Assembly (NCBI GenBank): GCA_964361795.1
Contig: CAYIBZ010000008.1
Coordinates: forward strand, 1 to 20,805
Direction: 5' to 3'
Length of the DNA: 20,805 bases
Source: CAYIBZ01 sp964361795
GTDB taxonomy: Bacteria; Patescibacteriota; Minisyncoccia; UBA6257; WO2-44-18
Shown here: piece after piece, positions 20,404-20,805 of the stretch
Position numbering within the stretch: the stretch's first letter is position 1
Layout: each line of letters opens with the position of its first letter
The notes under the pieces: generated by a model
Seen by the model: the letters and a program-made list of their open reading frames with translations, nothing else
What the model was told of the DNA's origin: nothing
Database searches by the model: none
Made by a program: the position numbers and the translations under genes

Positions 20404-20463
20404 CGAATAACGAATCAGTTGCGAATTTACGAATTCGTTTATCCGTAACATATTCGTTATTCG
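20404..20463. repeat. Inverted repeat upstream of the aldolase gene
   Basis: CGAATAACGAAT (20404-20415) and its exact complement ATTCGTTATTCG (20452-20463) flank a segment with a smaller self-complementary word ACGAATTCGT. No T-run follows, so it is an intergenic repeat rather than a terminator. Confidence 0.75.
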
Positions 20464-20494
20464 CTGATAGAGCGTTCGTGACATTAGAAAAAAT

Positions 20495-20805
20495 ATGAAA
20501 AGAAATTTAAGAGAAATTATAAGAAAAGCAGAAAATCATGGGGTAGCGATTGGGCATTTTAACATTTCTAACCTTGAGATGCTCAAAGCGATTGCGGAAA
20601 CAGCCGCGGAATTTGAGACTCCTGTCATTATCGGCACTTCCGAAGGAGAGCGGGAATTTATTGATGTTCACGAAGCGGTAGCGTTGGTAAAAGGTTTGCA
20701 GGAAGAGCGCGGTCAAGAAATCTTTTTAAATGCCGATCACACCCACTCGCTGGAAAAAGTGAAAGAGGCGGTGGAGGCGGGATATGACGCCATTCTTTTT
20801 GATGG
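20495..20805 (+). CDS. fba: Class II fructose-bisphosphate aldolase (3' partial)
   Basis: The first 103 residues are present; the gene runs off the window. MKRNLREIIRKAENHGVAIG is followed by HFNISNLEMLKAIAETAAEF, the family opening. NADHTHS holds the catalytic Asp (D81) and first zinc ligand (H82), then VKEAVEAGYDAILFDG. Class II aldolases split fructose 1,6-bisphosphate into glyceraldehyde 3-phosphate and dihydroxyacetone phosphate using zinc. The related GatY/KbaY tagatose-bisphosphate aldolases share this N-terminus, but the glycolytic context favours Fba. Thr-His after DH replaces the commoner DHG/DHH. Confidence 0.88.
   Translation, partial: MKRNLREIIRKAENHGVAIGHFNISNLEMLKAIAETAAEFETPVIIGTSEGEREFIDVHEAVALVKGLQEERGQEIFLNADHTHSLEKVKEAVEAGYDAILFD

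Noticed and set aside
1..20805. tRNA or rRNA genes
   Set aside because: Read by eye for cloverleaf landmarks and rRNA-like blocks; nothing convincing was found, though a covariance search would be decisive.

Overview
The window looks like chromosome of a Candidate Phyla Radiation (Patescibacteria) bacterium, most likely of the Parcubacteria type. This is inferred from gene content: a transketolase split into two genes, a DUF5671 membrane protein, lamin-tail and proline/threonine-rich surface proteins, a small CxxC zinc ribbon, a PaaX/Cas2-like protein with no CRISPR, many tightly packed or overlapping genes, and recurrent intergenic repeats. No rRNA, tRNA or CRISPR array was seen.

Layout. 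1-222 is the Pro/Thr-rich tail of a surface protein. 223-1593 is an accessory island: nine copies of a 22-bp near-palindrome (arms CCACTATCAT and ATGATAGTGG) surround one minus-strand gene for a TrpR-type helix-turn-helix protein. 1594-3118 carries a one-pass membrane protein, a zinc ribbon and a tiny SPW-repeat protein. 3168-5304 is a redox/membrane operon: glutaredoxin, thioredoxin-reductase-like flavoprotein, DUF5671 and a pseudopilin-like protein. 5301-6831 has a D-2-hydroxyacid dehydrogenase divergent from a 3-methyladenine DNA glycosylase. 6864-7522 is a Cas2/PaaX-like gene bracketed by two 36-bp palindromes. 7568-9866 is an overlapping operon: lamin-tail protein, membrane cyclophilin and SpoU/TrmH methyltransferase. 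A repeat-filled gap leads to DUF192, an MFS transporter, a small coiled-coil protein and GAPDH (10066-12962).

13033-20805 is mainly sugar-phosphate metabolism: RpiB, Rpe, transketolase N and C halves, a PfkB kinase, an unrecognised 429-aa protein and class II fructose-bisphosphate aldolase (cut by the window edge). With GAPDH these interconvert pentose phosphates and glycolytic triose/hexose phosphates; no transaldolase is present here. Accessory items are wedged in: a toxin-antitoxin pair, a NUDIX hydrolase, a truncated reverse transcriptase behind three hairpins, and a foreign-looking minus-strand gene with a consensus promoter, a strong Shine-Dalgarno and a TTG start.

A recurring regulatory pattern is a -10 hexamer ending only 6-8 bases before the start codon (at least seven genes), which predicts leaderless mRNAs. 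The two most promising unexplained systems are the palindrome array around the TrpR-like gene and the palindrome-bracketed Cas2-like gene.
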